DNA of 64,000 bases. It comes from a virus. The notes beneath the pieces are model-generated. The model saw only the letters and a list, made by a program, of their open reading frames with translations, was not told where the DNA came from and did no database searches. The stretch is from the IMG/VR virus record IMGVR_UViG_3300037459_000157, positions 1 through 64,000 of that record; one strand, 5' to 3'. Positions 50,212 to 58,429 of this stretch are shown in pieces; within the stretch, counting starts at the first letter, position 1, and the number at the start of each line of letters is the position of its first letter. The translations under genes were made by a program, and so were the position numbers.

Positions 50212-50406
50212 CCCGTCTTTCCGGGCTGTCCGCGGGCCTCTCACCCGCACGAACGCTGCCTAGTTTGAAAGTGACATCAGCGTTTCAGTCCTCACTTGTG
50301 CTCCGGGCAGGTATCGAACCTGCGTAGTCAGCTGACGGGCGTGCAGTACTGCAGTCCCTGGGGTGCCTCCCCCACCGAAGCTAGGTGCCCGTCTTTCCGG
50401 GCTGTC
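50212..50406 (-). repeat. 19-bp repeat, two copies
   Basis: CCCGTCTTTCCGGGCTGTC is identical at 50212-50230 and 50388-50406, 176 bases apart. On the minus strand each copy folds as CCCG-GAAAGA-CGGG. The copies separate the tRNA-like units and may be RNA-processing sites or recombination remnants. Confidence 0.8.
50300..50381 (-). tRNA. tRNA-like element, anticodon not assignable
   Basis: On the minus strand an acceptor stem GCTTCGG/CCGGAGC (one G-U), a short D-arm with GGGG/CCCC and a perfect T-arm GCAGG-TTCGATA-CCTGC are present in tRNA order over 82 bases. The middle part has a 12-base palindrome (TGCAGTACTGCA) and no normal 5+7+5 anticodon arm. It is either a degenerate tRNA or a tRNA-like RNA. 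Confidence 0.35.
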
Positions 50407-50470
50407 AAATGTTCGCCTGTTGTGCGGCCGCACACGCTAGCTAAGCCATGGAACATCAAACGTAGGCTTG

Positions 50471-50550
50471 TGCTCATCGAAGGACTCGAACCTCCGACCC
50501 ACCCCCGGTTGTTACCCGGTGATTGCTCTTTCCGACTGAGCTAGATGAGC
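50471..50550 (-). tRNA. tRNA, possibly tRNA-Val(AAC), atypical anticodon arm
   Basis: Acceptor GCTCATC/GATGAGC (7 bp) with A as discriminator and no encoded CCA, D-arm GCTC/GAGC, T-arm GGAGG-TTCGAGT-CCTTC. The anticodon loop reads GTAACAA (anticodon AAC after U33) on a four-pair stem; three extra G residues follow the stem and three extra bases precede it, so the total is 80 bases. AAC is unusual in bacteria. Identity and function are uncertain; the cloverleaf itself is clear. Confidence 0.6.
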
Positions 50551-50613
50551 AGGTTCCCGCGCGAGCCCATCGCATTTCTTTCTTGTTGCGAACGCGCGAG
50601 ATACCGGTCTCTG

Positions 50614-50642
50614 AATCGGGCCTGACAAGTCCCCCCTGTCAA
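50614..50642 (-). promoter_or_regulatory. possible promoter for the tRNA-like cluster
   Basis: TTGACA (50642-50637) and CCGATT (50619-50614) with a 17-base spacer on the minus strand. The -10 is weak (two matches), but the transcript would run directly into the tRNA at 50550. Confidence 0.3.
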
Positions 50643-50726
50643 ACCTGTAAGTGTTCCTCCATCAGTCCGGCTGCGGGTGATAGGGTACCATACCCGGCTC
50701 TGCCCGCTGACCTGTGAGAGTGTAGC

Positions 50727-51275
50727 TCAGAATGGGATGTCGTCGTCTTCTGGGCCAGGGGGCATGGGCTGCCCACCGAACCCGGATTTCGTGTCGACCG
50801 AAAACACTGGACCGGCGGTCGTGATCTCCCGGGAAGACTCCTCAGTCATTTCGTCGCAGCTGTCGATGTCGCTGGTAGGCTTGCCATCGTAGTCGTCGCC
50901 GTCGATGATATTAACCATGCACTCTAGGCCAATTACCTTGTCGACGGAGATGGACCCGGGCTCAATACCAAGTGCCCCGCATGTCCGGGCGAGCTTCCAA
51001 AGCGAGTTCGAAGTTAGCGGATGGTAGAACTTGCGCTTGAGCACCTTGCCTCCACCCACGTCGACCTCGAACTCGAACACCAGCATCGGGTTGCCAGACG
51101 ACTGACTCACAGCCTGAGCGAACCCGATGACCTTCCCAGGGTACGCGCCGGGTGGAGCGTGGAAGACCTTGACCTCGACACCGCTGAAGTCTGGGATGGT
51201 GATGGAGCTTCCGCCTGGGGATGCGCCGCTGCCGTTGAATGCGTTGAGCTCTTTGCGTACTGAATCGTTTGACAT
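50727..51275 (-). CDS. ssb: single-stranded DNA-binding protein
   Basis: A 182-residue protein ending DDDIPF, the exact acidic tip by which bacterial SSBs recruit partner enzymes. Residues 28-130 form a beta-rich region (VEVKVFHAPPGAYPGKVIGFAQAVSQSSGNPMLVFEFEVD) resembling DUF669/phage SSB OB folds; the remainder is a flexible acidic tail. Immediately downstream of the Sak4-like gene, with which it probably cooperates in recombination. Confidence 0.8.
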   Translation of the reverse strand: MSNDSVRKELNAFNGSGASPGGSSITIPDFSGVEVKVFHAPPGAYPGKVIGFAQAVSQSSGNPMLVFEFEVDVGGGKVLKRKFYHPLTSNSLWKLARTCGALGIEPGSISVDKVIGLECMVNIIDGDDYDGKPTSDIDSCDEMTEESSREITTAGPVFSVDTKSGFGGQPMPPGPEDDDIPF

Positions 51276-51278
51276 ATC

Positions 51279-52049
51279 TTATTCCTCAATCTTGGCGCGC
51301 CCTGATTCGAGTGCGCGGTTGTAGATGTCCCGGATGGCGGGCAGTGTTGGGTTGGTGACTATGGCTCCGAGCTCCTTGCGAAACTCGTCGTTGCGTACGC
51401 GGGCGAAGTTCACCCCGCTCTGTTGCGTGAGCATGACGACACGGCATTCGTTATCGCCGTCGGCCGGCATCTTCCTGAGTGCGAACACGTTGTCACACCC
51501 CGCGATAATCTTGACAGGCAATCCACCAGGTAGGTTGAGCGTCACCGCTGTGACCACGTCGTCGACCTTGACCTCCTTCTCCAGCGCGATGAAGATGACA
51601 TGCATCTCCAAGCTGTCGAGCAAGTCGAAGTATCGCTCCACTGACTTGCCGAGGTCGCCGTAGTCGCTCAGCTCAATCTGGTCGACGCCTCCGCGCCGTG
51701 GCTTCTTGGCATGCTTCTTTGCGACGATGCCGTGGAGAAGTATCTTGCCCATCTTCGTGAGCGAGTCGATGACCAAGCACTTGCAGCTGGCGAACGACCC
51801 GGCACCGCTGGCCGCGGCTAGTATGACCTTCTCAATTTGCTCAGGCGTCTCAACCTTGGGCGTCATCAGCAGATCCTTGCCACCCCAGCGGACCGACTGT
51901 AGCCCGCCCTCGATGTTCATCACCACCGTTGGCGAGAACCCAGGGTCACCAGCGCCGGAGCATGCAAGAGTAGTCTTGCCCGAATCCGGTGGTCCGTAGA
52001 TGAGTATGCGAAGGTAGTCGGATTGCTGGCTAATTGGGAGTAGGTTCAT
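51279..52049 (-). CDS. Sak4-like RecA-fold ATPase
   Basis: ATG 52049 (AGGAG upstream) gives 256 residues; the longer open frame is not supported. Walker A GPPDSGKTT (19-27) and Walker B KCLVIDSL (about 100) with ALEKEVKVDDVVTAVTLNLPG are as in the AAA_24/Sak4 single-strand annealing recombinases. Sak4 proteins usually need a phage SSB, which is encoded just downstream. Probably promotes recombination-dependent replication. Confidence 0.8.
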   Translation of the reverse strand: MNLLPISQQSDYLRILIYGPPDSGKTTLACSGAGDPGFSPTVVMNIEGGLQSVRWGGKDLLMTPKVETPEQIEKVILAAASGAGSFASCKCLVIDSLTKMGKILLHGIVAKKHAKKPRRGGVDQIELSDYGDLGKSVERYFDLLDSLEMHVIFIALEKEVKVDDVVTAVTLNLPGGLPVKIIAGCDNVFALRKMPADGDNECRVVMLTQQSGVNFARVRNDEFRKELGAIVTNPTLPAIRDIYNRALESGRAKIEE

Positions 52050-53076
52050 AGTCGCTCCTGATTTGGTAAAGGGTTCCTCTAATGTGTGCCACGTCGTGCC
52101 CCTTGAGCTCGGCCATGCAGAGATGTCGCATGTCGCACGTCCGGCAGATGGTGGGGTTGAGCACCCTGGGCTGGGGCCTCGGGTCATGGTGGGCTTCGAC
52201 GACGCGCTCAGCTAGCAGCTCGATGCCCTCCCACGTGTTGGCGAGCTCAGTCCTCGATCGCCGAGTCCAGGTCCAGCGCTCGAACTTGGGTAGCTTGTCC
52301 TCCATCTCCGCGTAGTCCGCGGGGTTGAGCCCGAGCCGCTGGATGGTGTCGAGGTACGTTGGCCAGTCGCACGATTGCGACTTCATTCGGGACAGCGCTC
52401 CCTTTTTTGTGAGCTTCGGCGGGGTCGTGGGCTTCGACTTGGTCTGGTAGTGGGCGACCCCGGCAATGCGGCCGAACGCGTCGCCTGCCGCGTACTGGTA
52501 GCTCGACAGCTGGTAATCGTAGCCCAAGGCCTCGTCGTCGTCGAACGCCTTGCGAACCTTCAGGTCGACCATCCACACACCACTATTCTTCGCGCGTGGC
52601 ACCCAGTCGAGGAACCCGATGAACCCGTGCTCATGGGCTCGGAGTGTGTGGCGAATCTCGTATTGCACGCCGAGCTTGCCGTCCTTGTCGCGCATCGTCT
52701 CCCACTTGCTGGTGTCGAGTTCGAGGTCGGTGACCACCCGCTTGGCCACGTCGACCGCAGTGAGTAGGGTCAACTCGGACTCAGCCTGGAACTCCGAGCT
52801 CATGGCCAGTGCCTGCGAGACGCCGGGCCCCTCCGCCCAAGCCTGGTACGCCTCGTCGATGGCCATGGTGGAGAGTTGGGCACAGGTTGCGATCGTGTCC
52901 TCCTCACGTCCAATCAGAGCGCCCTCTAGGCCCGCGTCGACCAGAGACCCCGTGTACAGGGCTACGCTCGGCCTGATGCTCATGAGGCCCAGGACGTAGC
53001 GGTACCACCACAGCTTCGGACAGCGCAGGAAGCAGCTGAACTGGCTGTAGCTGAAGGGACGGTCGAGGGCTGGCAT
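52030..53076 (-). CDS. PD-(D/E)XK exonuclease, RecB/Cas4-like, with Fe-S cysteines
   Basis: A 348-residue protein. FSYSQFSCFLRCPKLWWYRYVLG at the start, Glu140, GFLDWV (Asp157) and WMVDLKVRK (Asp171-Leu-Lys173) form the nuclease motif. CRTCDMRHLC near the C-terminus together with Cys19 could bind an iron-sulphur cluster, as in AddB/Cas4. It overlaps the Sak4 gene by 20 bases; the pair probably processes and anneals DNA ends. Confidence 0.8.
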   Translation of the reverse strand: MPALDRPFSYSQFSCFLRCPKLWWYRYVLGLMSIRPSVALYTGSLVDAGLEGALIGREEDTIATCAQLSTMAIDEAYQAWAEGPGVSQALAMSSEFQAESELTLLTAVDVAKRVVTDLELDTSKWETMRDKDGKLGVQYEIRHTLRAHEHGFIGFLDWVPRAKNSGVWMVDLKVRKAFDDDEALGYDYQLSSYQYAAGDAFGRIAGVAHYQTKSKPTTPPKLTKKGALSRMKSQSCDWPTYLDTIQRLGLNPADYAEMEDKLPKFERWTWTRRSRTELANTWEGIELLAERVVEAHHDPRPQPRVLNPTICRTCDMRHLCMAELKGHDVAHIRGTLYQIRSDYEPTPN

Positions 53077-53522
53077 TAGTCGTTCTCCTCGCTAATTATC
53101 CACCAGCCCTGAGTGTTCGCATAGTCGCCGCCAGCAGTTGACATCTTGTCGGCGGGCAGCTTCCCAGCAGCAACCGCCAGTGCAATCGACCGCAGACGGT
53201 TCTGATGGCCCTTGACGAAGTTCGTGCCCTCGTCGACATCCTTACCGCATCCGCACAGGCATCCGGTCGAGCGTGGCTCGAAGCCGGCGTAGCGCTTCGC
53301 GGTCGCGTCATGGTCCGGCTCCTTTGACTTCGGCCTGGTGCGCTTCTTGGGGGCGGATTTACTGCACCTCTCCTCCTCAACGCAGACTGCGATCCGCTCA
53401 AGTACACCTCGCATCTGCTCGTCAATGTCTGAGCGCTGTAGATTGTATTCGCCTTCCACCTCGTCAGACCGAGCCATCAACTTGGCCCTCTCCTCAAACA
53501 ATGCTTTCAATTCATTCGCCAT
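53076..53522 (-). CDS. small zinc-binding protein with basic linker
   Basis: ATG 53522 (AAGGAG upstream) gives 148 residues. A coiled coil (1-45) is followed by a very basic linker (KSAPKKRTRPKSKEPDH) and CLCGCGKDVDEGTNFVKGHQNRL, a motif seen in small phage and actinobacterial proteins (CxCGCG...F..GHD.rL). Probably DNA-associated; function unknown. Confidence 0.65.
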   Translation of the reverse strand: MANELKALFEERAKLMARSDEVEGEYNLQRSDIDEQMRGVLERIAVCVEEERCSKSAPKKRTRPKSKEPDHDATAKRYAGFEPRSTGCLCGCGKDVDEGTNFVKGHQNRLRSIALAVAAGKLPADKMSTAGGDYANTQGWWIISEEND

Positions 53523-53523
53523 G

Positions 53524-54021
53524 CTATTGCCACTCCTTGATTGCCGATTCAATATCAGCGCCGCCGGTGCTGCTGGGCTCATCGTCGCAAGTCCAAGAGC
53601 GCCCGCCGCCCAGGGTGGATGGAGCGACAACATATGCCCCATCCGAGTGGACGCCAATTCCATTTACAGAGCCAGTGGTCAGGCCCTCTGCATATTTGTA
53701 GTATAAATGGCATCCGTTGTTTGGGGTTGTGGCCATCAGCGTCTTCGGGAAAAGATCGCGCACAAGCTCGTCATCTACTTTAATTCCGTCAATATCCAGG
53801 ACCACAAGACCTGAAATCTTTCCGGTGACAATGGCCACTCCAGCATCAGGCCACTGATTCCACCACTCTCGAATCTGAGCCTCATCGGCCGCCTTGGTTT
53901 GAAATCCGGACCAGACCACGAGCGGCTTCTTGCCGCAGCCGTCTGGGCTAATGGGGATGACTGACCAGCCGCGAGCTGCGTAGCTGAGCGCTGCCTCAAG
54001 TGTTTCGTTTGCTGCTTCCAT
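53524..54021 (-). CDS. stand-alone prim-pol domain, probably degenerate
   Basis: A 165-residue protein comparable to the N-terminal 160 residues of the next gene's product: the DxD motif is kept (LVVLDID, Asp76, Asp78) and so is the His motif (GCHLYY, His105). The third motif GVDVRAEGGYVVAP of the neighbour reads GIGVHSDGAYVVAP here, so the Asp is Gly and the Arg is His. It is therefore probably inactive in synthesis or altered in function. It has its own promoter. Confidence 0.75.
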   Translation of the reverse strand: MEAANETLEAALSYAARGWSVIPISPDGCGKKPLVVWSGFQTKAADEAQIREWWNQWPDAGVAIVTGKISGLVVLDIDGIKVDDELVRDLFPKTLMATTPNNGCHLYYKYAEGLTTGSVNGIGVHSDGAYVVAPSTLGGGRSWTCDDEPSSTGGADIESAIKEWQ

Positions 54022-54029
54022 CGGGATAC

Positions 54030-56000
54030 CTATATTGCACCAGCCACCCGCAGTGTCAAGACCTTTTCGTATCTTTGTTTGTCATCGGTCAGCCGAACGC
54101 GGTCGGATTCATGCAGTCGGTCGAACGCCGCGCGGAGCGGGCTCGGCAAGCCGTGCACTTCATCAGGGCCGATAGTCGCCTTCTCAAGCATGGCAAACAC
54201 CACATCCTCGCGCTTCTGCTCGTCCGGCGTCAGCTGGGTCTGGATGTCTATCTGCGGCATGATGTTCGGGGGAATCATCAGGTGCTCGTCGTCCTCGATC
54301 TTGCGGTCGGGGTCGATGAGTGCCTTCATACCCTTGTGGTCGAGCTCAGATACGCGCGTGTCGAACCGCCACTCGCCAGGGTCTTCGCTACTGCCGTCGA
54401 AGATGTCGAAGTCGACGCGGATGGGGTCCTTCGCTTCACCATCCTTACTTCGTCGCTGAATCACCACAGATCGAGGCATGCCCTCGATATTGCTGAACGC
54501 CATGCTCGTCTCGTTGGCCGCGTTGAGAAACTGACTGCCGTGCAGGCCGTCGCGTGAGCCGGAGCCGCGGCTGGCCTTGCTCGTGTGGTGGACGATCATG
54601 AATGTGCACCTGTAAATATCCCTGAGCTTCTTGAGCTCAATCAAGTACTGGGATGCTGCCTCCATGTTATTTTCTGTAGACACCATTGAGTAGAACGGGT
54701 CCAAGAAAAACGCGACCGGCTTGTGCTTGATGAGCAGGCGTTCAATCTTGGCCATCGCTCCGGGTTTGTCGAATCGAAAGTCGCGCTTTTCGTATAGCTT
54801 GATTTTAGATCTCTCCTTGTGACAGTCCCACGTGAATATACCGTTTTCGATCCTCGGTTTCTTCAGCCCAGTCCTGCCCGCCCAGATGGTGGCGATGCGC
54901 TCTGACGTGGTGATGTGGCTGTCCTCCTGCTGGAAGATGATGACCGTGCCCGTACGCTGGGGCCTGGCGACACCAAGAAACGGTGTGCCCTGAGCGATGC
55001 TCACGGCCAGGTCGAGCTCGCCCCATGACTTGTACGAGCCAGGCGGGCCGAACAGAAAGCCGATGGTGCAGTCGGTGAGGAAGCCGGGTATCAGCCACTG
55101 GACCTCCTTGCCGCCGTGCTTGAGGGCGTAGTCGTCGAAGTCGATGAGTTCGAGTTCGTCGTCTCCTTCGGTCGGGGCCTCGATCTCGCCGGACTTGATG
55201 GCCTGTTTCGTGGCGTCGTCTCGCTTGCGGGCTTCTCTGCCGCAGATGCTGCGGACTGTGCGTTCGACTTCGGCGTAGTCGAGGGGGTTGGCTAGCTTCG
55301 CGTTGGCGTCAATGCAGACCTGAAGGACGCCCTCGTGAATGACGCCCTTGCCTGCGTAGTACCCCGCCAGCTTGGTGAGGTCGTTGTTGCGAGTCCCCTC
55401 GGATGAGCCACCGAGCTGCGTGTCCATGAGCCAGGTCTCGCGCTGGGGCTGAGCGAACAGCGGCGAGTTGTCCACCCCGTTCGCATGCCCATTCAACTTC
55501 TCTCGATCCGACTTGGATGGCGACAGCTCAATTGTCTTGGCGACGGTGATGGTCCCCGGCTTGTCGTCGAGGTCCCACTCGTAGGCGTTGCCCGACTCGT
55601 GCTTGCTCGGCGGGGCCACGACGTAACCGCCCTCGGCTCGGACGTCCACACCATTGTCGCCGGTCCGGTTGCGCGCACCTTCGACGTAGGTGTAGTAGTG
55701 GTGCTGCCCTCCGCCGCCGGTGTTGACGACCATGTCGGTCGGCGGGAAGCCGACGTCGGTGCCGCCGTGCTTTGGGTCGACATCCATCACCACCAGCTTG
55801 GATAGCTTGCCTGTGACGATGCCGACTCCGGCGTCGGGGAATGATTTCCACCAAGCTCGTATCTGTGTCTCGTCTGCTTTTCTGGTCTGCCACTCTTCCC
55901 ACCGCACCAGCGGCTTCTTCATATTGCCCCTGCCCGATATCGGTATGACGGAATAGCCGTCCTTCGCATACTCGATTGCCGCCTCAAGACAATAGGTCAT
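54030..56000 (-). CDS. primase-polymerase fused to RepA-like helicase
   Basis: A 656-residue protein. Residues 1-150 are a prim-pol domain (Asp73 and Asp75 in VVMDVDP, His100/His101, and GVDVRAEGGYVVAPPS with Asp119). Residues 180-265 form a PriCT-like helical region. From about 300, GFLFGPPGSYKSWGELDLAV (Walker A 318-325) and FFLDPFYSM/FMIVHHTSK are a RepA/DnaB-like hexameric helicase fold. It can synthesise primers and unwind the fork; it is the main replication enzyme here, as no DNA polymerase is present. Confidence 0.85.
   Translation of the reverse strand: MTYCLEAAIEYAKDGYSVIPISGRGNMKKPLVRWEEWQTRKADETQIRAWWKSFPDAGVGIVTGKLSKLVVMDVDPKHGGTDVGFPPTDMVVNTGGGGQHHYYTYVEGARNRTGDNGVDVRAEGGYVVAPPSKHESGNAYEWDLDDKPGTITVAKTIELSPSKSDREKLNGHANGVDNSPLFAQPQRETWLMDTQLGGSSEGTRNNDLTKLAGYYAGKGVIHEGVLQVCIDANAKLANPLDYAEVERTVRSICGREARKRDDATKQAIKSGEIEAPTEGDDELELIDFDDYALKHGGKEVQWLIPGFLTDCTIGFLFGPPGSYKSWGELDLAVSIAQGTPFLGVARPQRTGTVIIFQQEDSHITTSERIATIWAGRTGLKKPRIENGIFTWDCHKERSKIKLYEKRDFRFDKPGAMAKIERLLIKHKPVAFFLDPFYSMVSTENNMEAASQYLIELKKLRDIYRCTFMIVHHTSKASRGSGSRDGLHGSQFLNAANETSMAFSNIEGMPRSVVIQRRSKDGEAKDPIRVDFDIFDGSSEDPGEWRFDTRVSELDHKGMKALIDPDRKIEDDEHLMIPPNIMPQIDIQTQLTPDEQKREDVVFAMLEKATIGPDEVHGLPSPLRAAFDRLHESDRVRLTDDKQRYEKVLTLRVAGAI
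54031..54059 (-). promoter_or_regulatory. promoter for the stand-alone prim-pol gene
   Basis: TTGACA (54059-54054), 17 bases, AATATA (54036-54031); shifted readings give TATAGG seven bases before ATG 54021. It overlaps the last bases of the helicase gene, so the gene and the recombination genes downstream can be transcribed separately. Confidence 0.55.
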
Positions 56001-56005
56001 GGTGG

Positions 56006-57547
56006 CTAGACTTCGGCGGGGATGGCACTAGTGGTGGCGAGCATGAGACGAGCCTTCGAAGCTAGCACTCGCTTGATGATTTGGTCCAGCGGGTGGTCCG
56101 ACAGGATGTCGTAGATCACGCAGGTGCTTTTCTGCCCCAGCCGGCAGATGCGGTCCTCCGCCTGGTCGCTGTTCGCCGGCGAGAAGTCGCGCTGCACAAA
56201 CAGCAGGTGATGCGCTGCAGTCAGCGTGATGCCGACGCCGCCGGCCTGTATCTGCAGGCCGATGAGCTTTGTCTGACCGCTCTGGAAGTTGTCGACGATC
56301 TTCGCCCTATCCTCTATGGATGTGGCACCGATGATGAGCCCGCACCCGTACTTCTCGGCCAATGCTTCGAGCGGGCCGACGTTCGCCGAGAACACCACGA
56401 GCGCGTCGCCGCTCTCCACGAACCTGTCGACCGTCGAGAACATGACGGGGATCTTCGACTCGGCGAGCTTGCGCTGCACCGATGCGACGACCTCGTCGAA
56501 CTTGTCGTTGAGGCTGCCCTCCTCGAACCGGCCCGATTTGGCCCGGTCCTCGTCCGTGCAAACAGGGGGGTGCTCGTGGTGTATGGTGGAGTAGGTCTTT
56601 TCGGGAATCTCCGGGGCGACAACTCTCCGGAGTCGCCGGAGACTTCGGCCGCGGAAGGCATCGCGCAACCCGTCCGGGTCGACGACTTGCTTGGCCCAGT
56701 AGTACGCGCCGTGCTCGTCCTTGACGCCCCCGAAGATGCGGTCGAAGTTCTGACGGTCGCCGAACATCCGCATCGCGAGCCCGACGCTCGACAGCGTACC
56801 CCACAGGTCCACGGGCTTGTTGGCCAGCGGAGTCCCGGTCAGGGCCCACCGGATGTCGAAGTGCGTCGAGAGCCGCTGGATGGACTCGGTACGGGCCGCG
56901 TCCGGGTTCTTGTAGAGGTGGGCCTCGTCGAGGATGATGACTGAGCCGGGCTGTGGGTTGGCGCTGGCGTAGTTGAGCCCCACGTTCTTGTGGTGCAGGC
57001 GGACCGCGTCGGGCGTCGCCACGAGAAACTCCCCAGGGATGACCCCGCGCAGGTGCTCGCGGTCAACAGATTCGAACTTCAAGTCAGGGCGCCAGAGCGC
57101 CGCCTCACGGCACCAGCCCAGCAGCAGGGAGCGAGGGGCCACGACGATGCCGAACGCCTGCTCAGGCAGAGCCATGAGCGCCTGAATGGTCTTGCCGAGG
57201 CCCATCTCGTCGGCGAGCAGGAAGTCACGGCTCATGGTGAGGACGGCCGAGCCCACATCCTGGAACGGATACATGTGCATTCCCTCGGGCTCCCGGACTA
57301 GCATGTGCTCCCGGGCCGACACCCTCATCACCCTGACCTCATCGAGCACATCGCTCGGCACCCGGTCGCCACACGCCCCCGCAGCCTCGGCAATCTTGTA
57401 CATGTCCATCGCCGACACGATGAACCCATCACCATCAGCCTGCATGCGGACTGCCCTAGCTGCAGCCCTCGCGGCCTCGGGATTGCCGAACTCGATGCGG
57501 TAGCGGGCCCGGTGGAGCGTCGCTTCGTTGTGTCGTGTGGCTTTCAT
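56006..57547 (-). CDS. SNF2-family DNA helicase/translocase
   Basis: ATG 57547 (ATGA overlap) gives 513 residues; GTG 57559 is possible. LLADEMGLGKTIQ (Walker A 112-120), VIILDEAHLYKN (DEAH 207-210), ALTGTPLANK, and the second-half motifs LQIQAGGVGITLTAAHHLLFVQRDFSPANSDQAEDRICRLGQ match SNF2 translocases. Phage members may remodel protein-DNA complexes or help recombination. It lies between the regulator and primase genes. Confidence 0.85.
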   Translation of the reverse strand: MKATRHNEATLHRARYRIEFGNPEAARAAARAVRMQADGDGFIVSAMDMYKIAEAAGACGDRVPSDVLDEVRVMRVSAREHMLVREPEGMHMYPFQDVGSAVLTMSRDFLLADEMGLGKTIQALMALPEQAFGIVVAPRSLLLGWCREAALWRPDLKFESVDREHLRGVIPGEFLVATPDAVRLHHKNVGLNYASANPQPGSVIILDEAHLYKNPDAARTESIQRLSTHFDIRWALTGTPLANKPVDLWGTLSSVGLAMRMFGDRQNFDRIFGGVKDEHGAYYWAKQVVDPDGLRDAFRGRSLRRLRRVVAPEIPEKTYSTIHHEHPPVCTDEDRAKSGRFEEGSLNDKFDEVVASVQRKLAESKIPVMFSTVDRFVESGDALVVFSANVGPLEALAEKYGCGLIIGATSIEDRAKIVDNFQSGQTKLIGLQIQAGGVGITLTAAHHLLFVQRDFSPANSDQAEDRICRLGQKSTCVIYDILSDHPLDQIIKRVLASKARLMLATTSAIPAEV

Positions 57548-57828
57548 AGCGGCAGCCACCCGAACATGCGGTCGACGACAGCCTCAAGCGATGTCCCGTA
57601 GGCAACATGAGAGCCGATCGGAGTCTGCGGGTAGGCTTGGATCGAGTAGATGATGCCCGTGTCCATGCACTCCTTGATCACTCGCCCATCATCGTCGCTC
57701 GGGTTGGGGCAGACCGTCTCGAAGAAGTCCTCAATCGACTGGTAGCAAGTTGTATTCTCCCGCGCTGAGACAATGACCTCGCACTCGCAATGGTCGATGA
57801 TGGCTTGCAGTTTTTCTAAGGTGTTCAT
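57544..57828 (-). CDS. hypothetical protein of the replication operon
   Basis: ATG 57828 (GGAG upstream) gives 94 residues: MNTLEKLQAIIDHCECEVIVSARENTTCYQSIEDFF and an alpha/beta rest. The frame is open upstream and protein-like for another 30 codons (about HCVWDEWPWHAEEYCLEFP), so a GTG start further up is possible. Function unknown. Confidence 0.6.
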   Translation of the reverse strand: MNTLEKLQAIIDHCECEVIVSARENTTCYQSIEDFFETVCPNPSDDDGRVIKECMDTGIIYSIQAYPQTPIGSHVAYGTSLEAVVDRMFGWLPL

Positions 57829-57913
57829 GGGGAACTCCAGACAATACTCTTCCGCGTGCCAGGGCCACTCGTCCCACACGCAATGCCAGGGTGCGGCTAC
57901 GCGGCCGGTACAT

Positions 57914-58309
57914 CTACAAACCGCGCTCAGACATGACCGCATGCAAGATCTCTCGCGGCGCAACACCCATTGCCGCGGCCATCTCCTTCATCATCTCCGG
58001 GGATGGGTCTCGCTCGCCGAGCTCAATCGCGCTCAACATAGAGCGGCTAATGCTGTCACATAGGTCGCTCATTCCTTGCTGCGTTAGACCAGACTCCGCC
58101 CTCATGATTCGTATCTTAGATCCGGTCGCATAGACAATATCGATCTCCGGTACGCCCAGTGCAGATGATAGCTGTCCCAGCATATTGAACGTAACGTTGC
58201 GCTTGCCTGCCTCTATGCCTTTCACCGTTTCGACAGGGATGCCACTCCGCTTGCCAAGCATGGCCAGCGAAAGGCCCGCGGCCTGTCTCATCTTCTTCAT
58301 CTCAGACAT
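57914..58309 (-). CDS. tandem helix-turn-helix transcriptional regulator
   Basis: ATG 58309 (131 residues) lies at the transcription start of the promoter at 58318-58346; GTG 58327 would extend it by six residues into the promoter. Two Xre-type HTH domains are present: AAGLSLAMLGKRSGIPVETVKGIEAGKRN and ESGLTQQGMSDLCDSISRSMLSAIELGERDPS. Two HTH units in one chain could bind a long operator as a monomer. Leading the replication operon, it is the best candidate for the phage early repressor. Confidence 0.75.
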   Translation of the reverse strand: MSEMKKMRQAAGLSLAMLGKRSGIPVETVKGIEAGKRNVTFNMLGQLSSALGVPEIDIVYATGSKIRIMRAESGLTQQGMSDLCDSISRSMLSAIELGERDPSPEMMKEMAAAMGVAPREILHAVMSERGL

Positions 58310-58317
58310 GTTTTCGT

Positions 58318-58346
58318 AGCATGGCACCGGGCGTGTCAGGTGTCAA
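58318..58346 (-). promoter_or_regulatory. promoter of the replication operon
   Basis: TTGACA (58346-58341), 17-base spacer, CATGCT (58323-58318). ATG 58309 follows after eight bases, so the mRNA has almost no leader. It is divergent from the promoter at 58395; autoregulation by the HTH protein is likely but inferred. Confidence 0.6.
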
Positions 58347-58394
58347 GTCAACAGGTGGACACGTGCGCGAATGGCACCTGCTCGATCTTACTGC

Positions 58395-58423
58395 TTGCCA
58401 CCGCTCGTGTCAGGGACAACGAT
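58395..58423 (+). promoter_or_regulatory. divergent leaderless promoter
   Basis: TTGCCA (58395-58400), 17 bases, AACGAT (58418-58423), then six bases to GTG 58430. The -10 box matches three of six positions. It is 49 bases from the opposite -35 box. Confidence 0.45.
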
Positions 58424-58429
58424 GGATGC

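Larger units (their letters stand above)
50131..50726 (-). other. structured non-coding region with tRNA-like elements
   Basis: No convincing protein frame in about 600 bases. It contains one recognisable tRNA (50471-50550), a second tRNA-like fold (50300-50381), a 19-base element repeated twice (50212 and 50388), a perfect 5-bp hairpin with seven-base loop near 50229-50245, long inverted repeats (AACGCTG/CAGCGTT around 50258-50290; CGCGCG hairpin 50553-50600) and a possible promoter (50614-50642). Together they look like a minus-strand RNA gene cluster. Confidence 0.55.

Noticed and set aside
7251-58346. CTTGACAC-like sites as mycobacteriophage-type stoperators.
   Set aside because: The sites are explained as -35 boxes of promoters; the conserved part does not extend beyond TTGACA plus one or two bases, and they do not occur in intragenic positions in one orientation as stoperators do.
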